This document shows positions 6,856 through 15,228 of a stretch of 20,841 nt of DNA, in pieces. The stretch comes from JBFFXF01 sp041569895 (lineage in GTDB: Bacteria; Planctomycetota; UBA8108; JACQVS01): contig JBFFXF010000118.1 of NCBI GenBank assembly GCA_041569895.1, positions 1-20,841 on the forward strand. The letters run 5' to 3'. The position numbers were made by a program, and so were the translations under genes. A model generated the notes under the pieces. That model had not been told where the DNA came from, did not search any database, and worked only from the letters and a program-made list of their open reading frames with translations. Position 1 is the stretch's first letter; every line of letters starts with the position of its first letter.

Positions 6856-9800
6856 ATGATCTTCTCTCACCGCTGCCGAGCTCGGCTGTCGATGCTTTTC
6901 CTCGTCGCCGTCGCCGTCGCGGGACCGACCGGCCGGCTCTCCGCATTCAAGATGGAAACGCACGTGTGGATCGCGCAGCAGGTCATCAACGACGCGCTGC
7001 CCGACGGTCGGGTGACCATCGAGCCGTTCGGCGAGTTCGAGGTCCCCGAGCACATCCTCGACGCGCTGCGGGCCCGGTCGAGCCGATACCGCATGGGCCA
7101 CGTCGGCCCCGACGCCTTCCCGGATCTCATCTCCGGCCAGGCGACCGCGCACCCGGGAGTCTCGGGCGGCTGGTCGTCCGACGGCTGGCTCCGGTGGGTG
7201 TTCAACGGTGCCCGGTCGCCTGGCCAGCTCGCCTTCGCGCTGGGGTACCTCTCCCACGCGGCGGCTGACGTCTTCGCGCACACCTACGTCAACCTGTACG
7301 CCGGAGGCGCGTGGGACCTCGATATCGCCGGGATCGCCGAGAACGACTTCGAGGTCGAGTTGCGGCACTCCATCCTCGAGGAGTACATCGCCGCGCGGCA
7401 GCCACCGATGCGGGACAACCAGGGGAGAGCCATCGCCCCGGCGGACGCCGTCGCCACGCCGCTCCGGTTCGTACGGAACCGGTTGATCCTCAACGGCGCG
7501 GTCGCCCAGCAGTACCGCAAGAAACCGGTGACCACCCACCTGGCGCTGATGTTCGACTACTGGTCGAAGCTCAACGCCGCGGTGCAGGACATCGAGGAGA
7601 TGAGCGCGGACGTCTCCCGCGCCCTCGCCGATATCCAGCGGGAGATCAACAACCTCCTGGCGGAGATCAACCGCATCAAGAACGCGACCGTGTCGATATT
7701 TGGCGCCACGGTGAAGATCTGGCCGGCCTACTGCTTCTTCGATCCCGGCACCTGTCTCTTCGTGCTCTCCAACGAGGCGACGCTGCTGCTCACCCGGGAG
7801 ACGCTGGCTCTCGGCAATCACATCCAGCAGCGCCTCGTCGACTCCGCTCTCAATCCGGTCAAGAAGTGGCGCGACGACGTCGGTGACGCGGTCCTCGAGT
7901 ACGTCAGGACCAGCCAGCGGGTCGCCATCGAGATGCTGAAGCGCGACGGGGGCGACCCGATGGCGCCGATCGAGGACTGGGTCTGCCGCTATCTTCCCGC
8001 GTTCATGGCGGTCCCGAGCGAGATCTCCGTCGGCTTCTGCGAGGTCAGCGAGGTGCTCGACTCGCTGCTCAACGTCCACGGCAAGCTCGAGGAGCTGCTC
8101 GGCGAGGACTTCGAGTTCTTCGCGTGGTTGATCGACCCGATCGGCAAGCTCCAGCACGAGCTCACGCAGGTCATCCAGGACGAGTTCGAGGAACTCGCGT
8201 TCGATCTGGTGGAAGCGATCATCGGCGACGACAGCGGCATCGTCGACCTGCTCGGCTACCGGCGGAGCAGGACCCTCCCGGTGATCACCGAGCAACTGGC
8301 GGAGACGTTCCGCCGGGACGAGTCGGGCAGGGGCCTGCTCGAGTTCACCAACCCCAATGTCGTGCAGCGCGTCAACGCGGACATGTATCTTGCCGGCGGG
8401 CACTGGGATCCCGAGCGTTTCGCGCCCGTGCACAACGCCGTCGTCCTCTGCAAGCTGCTGCTCCTCCAGCCGCACCAGCTCAACTTGCTGATGCAGCGAG
8501 CGGGAGTCGGCGCGACGGCGTACGGCCCGCGGCTCTACCCGGTGACCATGCTGCCATTCAACGTGGGCTTCGCCACCAACCGGAACTTCAACATGATCCT
8601 CGGAGCCTTCCGGTCGCTCGACGGCAACCACCAGTGGCAGGAGCACGGCATACCCTACCCGAGACGGCCCGGCTTCCAGAGCGAGCAGGGAAGTCACGGC
8701 CTGCCGTTCAGCGTGCAGAACGGCACCGGCTTTCGCATCTGGCAGGACTGCGAGGCGCGCACGCGCGTCTTCCACAGCATCTTCCTCGGGCCGCTGGCGC
8801 CGGCGCTCGAGGATCCCGAGATCGTCGGCCTGACGCCGATTCTCGGGGAGAACGACCCGAATCGAAGCTCCCCGGACGATCCCTTTCCCCTCGCGCCCGG
8901 TTCGAGCCTGCCGGCCAAGCTCGTCACCGAGGACGAGCTCATCGAGGTCGATCGCACGCAGGTGGCCGTGCTCGACGGCGGCGCCACCCTGTGCGGCGCG
9001 GACTTCCCGGGCAATCCGATCTACAGCTGGTGGTTCCTCGATGACTGCTCCGCCGAGCTGCGACTCGTGAGTTCGGATCGGCGAGTGACGACCTATCTCT
9101 GCGTCCCGCGTCCGTGCGCGTCGGGGGCGACGTACTTCGAGCCGTTCGAGGTCACTCACGCCAACGTGCCGCTGCCGCAGCCGATCCCGACGTCGCTCCT
9201 CGAGGCGCTGACCCGGGCGATCCGGGAACGAGCGCCGATCGATTTCGTGGGCATCACGAGCCTGTCGACGCAGCCGGCAGATTCGTCGGTCCGTTTCGAC
9301 TTCCCGACACGCGGCGAGGCCGTCGGGGAGTGCATCACGGTCGGTCACCGCGTGCTGTGTGAGAATCGCGGCATGACGCGCTCCTTCAACGGCAACTTGC
9401 TCTGCGCCAGGCTCGGGATCCGCACGCTCTGCGTCAAGGGTCAGTCGGATCCACTGAATATCCTGGTCGAGACGATCGGGCTCGATTCGGGCAAGCAGCA
9501 GCGGCGACTCCGGCTGCACGGACCGGAGGACCCGCTCTTCGACAACTGGGAAGACGTCGCGCTCAGGGTTCGAGAGACGCTCGGGGTGCCGCTGTGCGAG
9601 CTCCGGGCGCCTCCGCCGGTTCGCGAGTTCGTCATCCCGCCGGACGAGGAGCCGCCCGTGATCCTCGCGCCGCCGGACATCGTCGTCGAGTGCACGTCGA
9701 GCGCGGGCGAGGAGGTCGAGCTCGGCGAGCCGGTCGCCAGTGACGACCGCGACCCGGAGGTCGAGATCCGTGTCCAGGGAAACCGGGCGCGCTTTCCCCG

Positions 9801-10686
9801 GGGCACCACGGTCGTCACGTGGATCGCGATCGACGACGCCGGGAACACCAGCCGCGCCGAGCAGCGAGTGACCGTCGAGGACACCACGCCGCCGGTGATC
9901 GATCCGGTGGCGCCCGAGATCCGCGTCATGCAACAGGACTCCGGACTGGCCGTGGTCAGCCTGCCGGCACCGGCTGCGCGGGACGACTGCTCCGCGCCCG
10001 TGGTGGTGAGCCGCGAGCCCCGGGACGACGTGTTCCCGGTCGGCGAGACGCTGGTCACGTGGACGGCGCGCGACGCGGCGGGAAACATCGCGTCGGTCGA
10101 GCAGACGGTCATCGTCGAATGGCTGCGGGGCGACCTCGACACCGACGGCGACGTCGACCTCGACGACGTCGAGATCGTCCTCACGTCGATCGGCGATCCG
10201 ATCATCGTCCCCGAGATCGAGCTCGAGGACTTCAACGGCGACGGCGAGATCGACGACGCGGACCGCGAGATCCTCGCGACGCTGCGGGAGCAGTTGAGCG
10301 CGTGGCGGGATCCGCGGGACATCGACGGTGACGGCGCCATCACCGAGGCGGACGCGGCGGCGCTCCGCGAGCTCTGCAGCGAGCCGAACTGCGGTGTGGT
10401 CGAGCCGCTCTTTCGCCGCGGCGATTGCAACGACGACGCGGTCGTCGACATCTCCGACGTCATCGCGCTCCTCGACTCGCTCTTCAGCGGCAAGGGAGAG
10501 CTCACCTGCGAGGACGCGTGCGACTCCAACGACGACGGCGACGTGGACATCTCCGACGGCATCGCGACGCTCGGCGTCCTGTTTCTCGGCACGGGGACGA
10601 TCCCGGCACCGGGCATCAGCTCGTGCGGGGTCGATCCCACCGGCGACGCGATCGGCTGCGACCGGCACGCGAGGTGCCCGAACTGA
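6856..10686 (+). CDS. Giant exported zinc-dependent phospholipase C-like protein with HYR domains and dockerin tail
   Basis: The product has 1276 residues. The ATG at 6856 follows GGGGA and begins a signal peptide (MIFSHRCRARL, then SMLFLVAVAVAGP). Residues about 33-150 match the zinc-dependent phospholipase C family: METHVWIAQQ (His36), MGHVGPDAFP (His82, Asp86), and GYLSHAAADVFAHTYVN (His134, Asp138, His142), which resemble its metal ligands. A coiled-coil-like stretch lies near 240-275 (ADIQREINNLLAEINRIK). The long middle part is unrecognised. Two HYR domains follow (about 929-1090), each beginning PPVI and containing the VTWxAxDxAGN signature. The tail (about 1092-1275) has several EF-hand-like DxDxDG loops and ends in the dockerin-like module shared with three other proteins here. 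It could cleave extracellular phospholipids, but substrate and metal binding are inferred. It is divergent from the methyltransferase gene. Confidence 0.88.
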   Translation: MIFSHRCRARLSMLFLVAVAVAGPTGRLSAFKMETHVWIAQQVINDALPDGRVTIEPFGEFEVPEHILDALRARSSRYRMGHVGPDAFPDLISGQATAHPGVSGGWSSDGWLRWVFNGARSPGQLAFALGYLSHAAADVFAHTYVNLYAGGAWDLDIAGIAENDFEVELRHSILEEYIAARQPPMRDNQGRAIAPADAVATPLRFVRNRLILNGAVAQQYRKKPVTTHLALMFDYWSKLNAAVQDIEEMSADVSRALADIQREINNLLAEINRIKNATVSIFGATVKIWPAYCFFDPGTCLFVLSNEATLLLTRETLALGNHIQQRLVDSALNPVKKWRDDVGDAVLEYVRTSQRVAIEMLKRDGGDPMAPIEDWVCRYLPAFMAVPSEISVGFCEVSEVLDSLLNVHGKLEELLGEDFEFFAWLIDPIGKLQHELTQVIQDEFEELAFDLVEAIIGDDSGIVDLLGYRRSRTLPVITEQLAETFRRDESGRGLLEFTNPNVVQRVNADMYLAGGHWDPERFAPVHNAVVLCKLLLLQPHQLNLLMQRAGVGATAYGPRLYPVTMLPFNVGFATNRNFNMILGAFRSLDGNHQWQEHGIPYPRRPGFQSEQGSHGLPFSVQNGTGFRIWQDCEARTRVFHSIFLGPLAPALEDPEIVGLTPILGENDPNRSSPDDPFPLAPGSSLPAKLVTEDELIEVDRTQVAVLDGGATLCGADFPGNPIYSWWFLDDCSAELRLVSSDRRVTTYLCVPRPCASGATYFEPFEVTHANVPLPQPIPTSLLEALTRAIRERAPIDFVGITSLSTQPADSSVRFDFPTRGEAVGECITVGHRVLCENRGMTRSFNGNLLCARLGIRTLCVKGQSDPLNILVETIGLDSGKQQRRLRLHGPEDPLFDNWEDVALRVRETLGVPLCELRAPPPVREFVIPPDEEPPVILAPPDIVVECTSSAGEEVELGEPVASDDRDPEVEIRVQGNRARFPRGTTVVTWIAIDDAGNTSRAEQRVTVEDTTPPVIDPVAPEIRVMQQDSGLAVVSLPAPAARDDCSAPVVVSREPRDDVFPVGETLVTWTARDAAGNIASVEQTVIVEWLRGDLDTDGDVDLDDVEIVLTSIGDPIIVPEIELEDFNGDGEIDDADREILATLREQLSAWRDPRDIDGDGAITEADAAALRELCSEPNCGVVEPLFRRGDCNDDAVVDISDVIALLDSLFSGKGELTCEDACDSNDDGDVDISDGIATLGVLFLGTGTIPAPGISSCGVDPTGDAIGCDRHARCPN

Positions 10687-10706
10687 CGGACGCCGGGTCG
10701 AGGGAC

Positions 10707-10916
10707 TCAGCGACCGCTCGCGGGCAAGCGCTCGAGGCTGATGATCCGCTCGCCGAGCAGGATCTCGTGCCCGGCGAGGTCGATGATCAGCCGGTCGGGT
10801 GGGTCGGTCCGGTACGCCGCGGTCAGGGGCTGCTATTCCGAGCAGGCGCAGCGGCTTACGTCGTCGAAGAAGATCCTCCTGCCACATCTTATTTCCTGAG
10901 TTATAAGATGTGGCAT
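10707..10916 (-). pseudogene. Small coding-like frame interrupted by one in-frame TAG
   Basis: On the minus strand an ATG at 10916 opens 27 codons (MPHLITQEIRCGRRIFF, ending CACSE), then a TAG (10833-10835), then 41 more in-frame codons up to a TGA at 10707. The second part (LTAAYRTDPPDRLIIDLAG, then ILLGERIISLERLP) has G or C at nearly every third position, as real genes here do, so it is probably or was recently coding. The first part is more AT-rich and overlaps an inverted repeat. I do not recognise the family; a loose likeness of YRTDPPDRLI to the HxDPxDRLI stretch of VapC/PIN toxins is too short to rely on. It is most likely a small gene with a nonsense mutation; a sequencing error or a later start after the TAG are alternatives. 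It converges with the phospholipase-like gene. Confidence 0.4.
10880..10915. repeat. Perfect 13-bp inverted repeat in an AT-rich patch
   Basis: TGCCACATCTTAT (10880-10892) and its exact complement (10903-10915) flank a 10-base spacer. No T-run follows on either strand, so it is unlikely to be an intrinsic terminator, although it lies 194 bases beyond the phospholipase-like gene. On the minus strand GGAGG follows it directly. It could be an operator or an RNA hairpin controlling the small broken gene. Confidence 0.65.
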
Positions 10917-11024
10917 CGCGCTCGATTCCATTCTCCGCGTTGCTCGTGCTCATCGTCGCATGGTTGATCCAGGCCTGATCCAGCTCCGAGACAGACTCGC
11001 CGCGCCAACGGCATGGAGGCGACA

Positions 11025-12272
11025 GTGAGGACGGCTGCGGCCAGCGTCACCCTGCTCTTCGCGCTCTTCGCGCTCGCTCCGCTGCGCGGGGCCGACGACG
11101 AACTCTGGGGCCCGAACCTGCTGCGGAACGGGTCGTTCGAGGAGGGCGAGGGGCTGCCGGCGGGCTGGCGCACCGGGGTGGGGGCCCGCATCGCGGGATC
11201 GGGGTCCGCGTCGATCGTGGCGCTCGATGACGACGTTCGCGCCGACGGGAAGCAGAGCCTGCGGATCGACGTCAAGGACGCCAACACGACGTTCCACGCG
11301 CTGACGTCCGAGCCGGTGAAAGTGACCGCCGGCGCCCGCTACCTGCTCTCCGCCAGGATGCGCGTCGATCGCGTCAAGGCCGTCGGCAAGCAATACACCA
11401 ACTGCAACCTCTTCGTGTCGTTCCGCGACGCGCGCGGACGGGCGATCCGCATCGGCGGCTACCCGGTCGTCGGCACCGAGGCGCTCCTCGGCACGCGCGA
11501 CTGGCAGCCCGTCGAGCGCCTCCTGCGCGCGCCCGCCGGAGCCGCCACCGCGGTCGTCGGCTGCTTCCTCTCGTGCTCGGGGACGGCGTGGTTCGATGCG
11601 GTGAGCTTTCGCGCGCAGGCCGCCATCCCGTGGAAGCGACAGGAGTCGGCGCGCTTCAGGTACTTCTTCGAGGCCCGCGAGACGCTGTCGCCGGCGGTCA
11701 TGCGCGGCAACGACCGCAACCTCGAGCGCCTCGAGAAGCTCCTCGGCATCACGCACCCGGAGAAGATCGACTACTACAAGTACGCCTCCGGCGCGCGCAA
11801 GGGAGCGATCACCGGGAACGAGGGGAACGCTCACGTCGAGGGGTCCGAGATCCACACCATCTTCTGGAGCGACCGCCACGAGGTGGTCCACGTGCTCGCC
11901 AACCACGGGCTCGGCGAGAACACCATCGCGCTCCTCGGCGAGGGGCTCGCCGTCCACCTCTCCGGCGCCTGGCACGGACGGCCCGTGCACGTGGCCGCAC
12001 GGAGACTGAGGACGAGGGAGCGCCTCCTGCCCCTCGAGGACCTGATCGAGACCGCGGACTTCCGCTCGAAGCCAGACGACGTCACGTACCCGCAGTCGGG
12101 CTCGCTCGTCGGCTTCCTGATCGAACGCCACGGCATCGAGCGCTTCAAGAGACTCTACGTGCTGCCCGAGGGCAAACCGGCCGCGACCACCTTCCCCGAC
12201 CGACTGCGCGAGGTCTACGGCACGACCGTCGCCGAGCTCGAGAAGGAGTGGCTGCGGTTCCTCGGGCGGTGA
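11025..12272 (+). CDS. Exported HExxH metallopeptidase-like protein with N-terminal carbohydrate-binding-like domain
   Basis: The product has 415 residues from the GTG at 11025, chosen because GGAGG (11015-11019) lies 5 bases upstream; an in-frame ATG at 11013 has no ribosome site. A signal peptide spans roughly residues 1-22 (RTAAASVTLLFALFALAPL, then RGAD). Residues about 28-200 look like a jelly-roll carbohydrate-binding domain of the CBM4/9 kind, opening NLLRNGSFEEG and closing TAWFDAVSF. The C-terminal part holds HEVVH (285-289) and, 16 residues on, Glu306 in LLGEGLAVHLSG, the gluzincin zinc-site arrangement seen in peptidase-MA-like proteins. The last stretch (SGSLVGFLIERHG, then FKRLY and VAELEKEWLRFL) also fits that family. 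It probably acts outside the cytoplasm on a peptide or glycoprotein; the substrate is unknown. The repeat protein at 12378 follows on the same strand. Confidence 0.85.
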   Translation: MRTAAASVTLLFALFALAPLRGADDELWGPNLLRNGSFEEGEGLPAGWRTGVGARIAGSGSASIVALDDDVRADGKQSLRIDVKDANTTFHALTSEPVKVTAGARYLLSARMRVDRVKAVGKQYTNCNLFVSFRDARGRAIRIGGYPVVGTEALLGTRDWQPVERLLRAPAGAATAVVGCFLSCSGTAWFDAVSFRAQAAIPWKRQESARFRYFFEARETLSPAVMRGNDRNLERLEKLLGITHPEKIDYYKYASGARKGAITGNEGNAHVEGSEIHTIFWSDRHEVVHVLANHGLGENTIALLGEGLAVHLSGAWHGRPVHVAARRLRTRERLLPLEDLIETADFRSKPDDVTYPQSGSLVGFLIERHGIERFKRLYVLPEGKPAATTFPDRLREVYGTTVAELEKEWLRFLGR

Positions 12273-12282
12273 GCGGGGCGGT

Positions 12283-12321
12283 CGGGCACGGGCACGGGAA
12301 CGGGAACGGGGACGGGTACGG
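12283..12321 (+). repeat. Hexanucleotide repeat CGGGNA, 6.5 copies
   Basis: Six tandem CGGGNA units (CGGGCA twice, CGGGAA twice, CGGGGA, CGGGTA) plus CGG lie 10 bases past the metallopeptidase stop and directly before a predicted promoter. Only the fifth base of each unit varies. It may have arisen by replication slippage. Confidence 0.85.
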
Positions 12322-12322
12322 T

Positions 12323-12352
12323 TTGGCAACGTCGGGGTCCGGGTGATACGAA
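12323..12352 (+). promoter_or_regulatory. Predicted sigma-70-like promoter for the repeat protein
   Basis: TTGGCA (12323-12328, five of six consensus bases), an 18-base spacer and TACGAA (12347-12352) preceded by TGA as an extended -10. Transcription would start near 12359, giving a leader of about 20 bases that contains AAAGGAGG and the ATG at 12378. The -10 itself matches poorly. Confidence 0.4.
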
Positions 12353-12377
12353 GCACCGGACATCGAAAGGAGGGGCC

Positions 12378-15227
12378 ATGTGGTGTGAGCGCGGTGGTGG
12401 TGTCGTTCTCCTGTCGCTGTTGACGCTGGCGCTGTCTCTCGACGCGCCGGCGGCCGACGACGATTCGAGGCAGGGTCCGGTCATCTCCGGTCGTGTCGTC
12501 GACTCGACAGGCCGGCCGATCGCCGGGGCGAGGGTGGTGGCGTCGAGGGAGCTCGGGTCTCCGGACGACGATCTCCCCACCAGGTTGATTCAGCTGACGA
12601 ACATCGAGGCGGTCGCCGGCGTCGCCATCGAAACGGTGACGGGAAGCGACGGGGCCTTCACGCTCCGCGGGGTCGAGCGCGGCCACTACGCGCTGACCGC
12701 GCTGGCGAGCGGACACGGACCCGCGACCCGGCGCTGGGTGGAACCCGCGGACGGCGTCGATCTCGCTCTGGCGCCCGGATCCCGCCTCGAGGGCTCGGTC
12801 CTCGGCGCCGATCGCGAGCCGATCGCCGGCGCGCTCGTTCGCGCGTATCCCGAGCCGGCCAGTGACGACGTCTTCGAGCGCATCGCGGTCCAGTCACGAC
12901 CGCCTCTCGAGGAGGTCCGGTCGGACGCCTCGGGGCGATTCGTGCTCGAGCGCCTCGGAGCCGGTCGATTCAACCTGCTCGTCGACGCGCGCGGACACCG
13001 TCGCGGCACCTTTCGCTCCGTCGAGCTCGTCGCCGGGCCCAACTCCGAGCGCGTGCTCGAGCTCGAGCGCGGCCAGGTGATCCGGGGCGTGGTCGTCGAC
13101 GCCGACGGGAAACCGGTCGCCGGGACCCGTGTGCGGGTGATCACGAAGTCGACGTCGCCCGGTCAGGCGGTGGTCATCGACTTCGACGACGGCAGCGTCG
13201 TCACCGGCGCGGACGGCGCGTTCGAGTTCACGACGCTCGATCCGGGCACGCACGCGGTCCTCGCCTGGCATGCGGACCACGCCGCCCGACACCTCCGTGC
13301 AGTCACCGCCGGCGGCGCGGCGCTGAAGGTCGTGCTGGGCCGCGGCGCGGTGATCGCGGGGCGCGTCACCGCCTCCCACGGCGGCGAGCCGATCGCGGGC
13401 TGCCGCGTCACCGTCTCCGACATCCTCGACGTCAAGCGCGAGGCCGTCACCGGGGAGGACGGCACGTACCGCGTTCTGGGCGTGACGCCCGGGCGAGGCA
13501 GGAGGCAGGTGACCGCCTCCGGCGCCGCCGGGTTCACGCGCGAGAGCCGCACGGTCCAGGTGACCGGCGCAGGCACGACGACCGGGGTCGACTTCGCGCT
13601 GGTCCGCAACGCCTCGGTCAGCGGGCGCGTCGTCAGCGCGGCCGGTGGTCCCGTCGCCGGGGCGCGCGTCACGGTCAGCGCCAGGGGGGAGAGGTTGCCG
13701 CGGGTGCTCGGCGTGGCCGTCACGGGCGAGGACGGCCGCTACACCGTCGCGGGACTCGAGGCCGGAGGCGACCGCTGGGTGTCGGCGCGCCATTCGGACT
13801 TCCTGGAGAGATCGAGCAGCGTGTTCGAACTCGAGCCGGGCGCGGTCGCGCGGCTGGACGACATCGTGCTGGCCCTCGGGGGATCGATCTCGGGAGAGGT
13901 CGTCGATGCGAGGGGGCGGGCGATCCGCGGCGCGACGGTCTCGTTCCGTGGCGCCGGGGAGACGCGCTTCAACGTGCTCAAGGGCGCACGCAGCGGTGAC
14001 GGCGGGCGCTTCCGCCTCGGCGGACTGCGCGGGGGCGAGTACGACCTCCGCGTCGAGAGCGCCGGATTCCTGCCGGCGATCGTCAGCCGCGTCGCCGTCG
14101 AGGAGGACCGCGAGAGCCGCGGCGTGCGGGTCGAGCTTCGCCCCGCGGCGCGACTGACGGGCCTCGTCCGTGACGCGGACGGCAAGCCGGTCGCCGGCGC
14201 GAGAATCGCCGCGCAGCACACGGCGTCGAGCGGGCTCCGGGTGCTCGAGGCGCAGACCGATTCGAGCGGGCGTTTCGTCCTCGAGGAGCTCGAGCCGGAC
14301 GGCATGGTGACGCTCGACGTCGAGCACGCCGACTTCCACGGCCACAAGGTGGACGCCGTCGCCGCCAGCGCGGGCGAGGTGAGGGTCACGCTCCGGGCGC
14401 TGCCGCGGCTCACCGGCACGGTCGTCGACGCGAGGGGGAAACCGGTGCCCTCGTTCACCGTGCTGGCGCAACTCGAGTCCGCGGAAGACCGTCGACGCGC
14501 CCGCCCACGGACCCTCGCGGGAGAGAACGGACGCTTCGACCGGGCCATCGCGCCGGGCTCCTACACCGTCTCGATCCGCGCACCGGGTCTCGCGCCGAAG
14601 ACGCTGCGCGACATCGTCGTCGGACCCACCGGGCAGGTCGACGTCGGCGAGGTGAAGCTCGAGGAGGGCGGCGTCATCCGGGGTGTCGTCATCGACGGCG
14701 CCACGAAGAAGCCGCTGGTCGGCTGCTCGGTGCGTGTCCTCGGCGGACGTTCGAGGCTCAGGCCTGGCGCGGCCGGATCCGGAGCGACGGTGACCGATGG
14801 CGACGGCCGCTTCGAGCTCCGCGATCTGCGCTCCGGGAGGGTCTCCATCCAGGTGCTGCACGCGGACTACGTCCCGGCGCGCATCGGTCCGCTCGTCGTC
14901 GACGACGTCGATGAGGAGCTGCGCGTCGAGCTGGTCATCGGCAAGACCGTCAGGGGCACGGTGCTCGACGCCGCGGGCAAGCCCTGCGCCGGCGAGAACG
15001 TCTACCTGATCGGGCGCGGCGAGCTGGCGAGAGTCGCGGGCGTCAACCAGCGGACGAAGACGGATGCGAAGGGCGCGTTCGAGTTCCGGGGCCTCAAGCC
15101 GGGGGCGTACCGGATCATCGCTCACAGCTTCGACAGGAAGACGAAATCGACCCCGATCGACGTCGATATCGCCGCGGGTGATGACCCCGCGGAGGTGACG
15201 CTCCGTTTTTCCCCCGCGAAGGAGTGA
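12378..15227 (+). CDS. Exported protein of about ten carboxypeptidase-regulatory-like repeats
   Basis: The product has 949 residues. The ATG at 12378 is supported by AAAGGAGG (12366-12373). A signal peptide covers about residues 1-26 (VVLLSLLTLALSLDAPAA). The rest is a chain of beta-sandwich units of about 90 residues, each opening with a line like SGRVVDSTGRPIAGARV and closing with DGxFxLxxLxxGxYxLxV. Openings lie near residues 35, 135, 233, 325, 414, 503, 593, 680, 768 and 855. This is the carboxypeptidase-D regulatory-like / CnaB-like family, which usually gives transthyretin-like folds in surface or outer-membrane proteins. No catalytic domain, transmembrane anchor, sortase motif or dockerin tail is visible. 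It ends one base from the convergent membrane-protein gene. An extended adhesive or scaffold role is inferred. The nearby hexamer repeat and weak promoter may influence its expression. Confidence 0.9.
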   Translation: MWCERGGGVVLLSLLTLALSLDAPAADDDSRQGPVISGRVVDSTGRPIAGARVVASRELGSPDDDLPTRLIQLTNIEAVAGVAIETVTGSDGAFTLRGVERGHYALTALASGHGPATRRWVEPADGVDLALAPGSRLEGSVLGADREPIAGALVRAYPEPASDDVFERIAVQSRPPLEEVRSDASGRFVLERLGAGRFNLLVDARGHRRGTFRSVELVAGPNSERVLELERGQVIRGVVVDADGKPVAGTRVRVITKSTSPGQAVVIDFDDGSVVTGADGAFEFTTLDPGTHAVLAWHADHAARHLRAVTAGGAALKVVLGRGAVIAGRVTASHGGEPIAGCRVTVSDILDVKREAVTGEDGTYRVLGVTPGRGRRQVTASGAAGFTRESRTVQVTGAGTTTGVDFALVRNASVSGRVVSAAGGPVAGARVTVSARGERLPRVLGVAVTGEDGRYTVAGLEAGGDRWVSARHSDFLERSSSVFELEPGAVARLDDIVLALGGSISGEVVDARGRAIRGATVSFRGAGETRFNVLKGARSGDGGRFRLGGLRGGEYDLRVESAGFLPAIVSRVAVEEDRESRGVRVELRPAARLTGLVRDADGKPVAGARIAAQHTASSGLRVLEAQTDSSGRFVLEELEPDGMVTLDVEHADFHGHKVDAVAASAGEVRVTLRALPRLTGTVVDARGKPVPSFTVLAQLESAEDRRRARPRTLAGENGRFDRAIAPGSYTVSIRAPGLAPKTLRDIVVGPTGQVDVGEVKLEEGGVIRGVVIDGATKKPLVGCSVRVLGGRSRLRPGAAGSGATVTDGDGRFELRDLRSGRVSIQVLHADYVPARIGPLVVDDVDEELRVELVIGKTVRGTVLDAAGKPCAGENVYLIGRGELARVAGVNQRTKTDAKGAFEFRGLKPGAYRIIAHSFDRKTKSTPIDVDIAAGDDPAEVTLRFSPAKE

Positions 15228-15228
15228 C

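Noticed and set aside
10710..10832. Remnant of a VapC/PIN-type toxin
   Set aside because: Only a short stretch (YRTDPPDRLI) resembles the family, and the expected acidic residues and the downstream TADxxI stretch are absent. Kept only as an unassigned broken gene.
6562..10953. A 1463-codon open frame on the minus strand opposite the phospholipase-like gene
   Set aside because: It has an Arg/Asp/Glu/Val-rich composition with no domain or signal, and the plus strand encodes recognisable domains throughout. Long antisense frames are expected in DNA with this third-position G/C bias.
10950..12716. A 588-codon minus-strand frame opposite the metallopeptidase
   Set aside because: No domain is visible, and the plus strand has a signal peptide, HEVVH and a ribosome site.
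12894..15125. A 743-codon minus-strand frame opposite the repeat protein
   Set aside because: Its charged low-complexity composition is an antisense shadow; the plus strand has ten clear domain repeats and a ribosome site.
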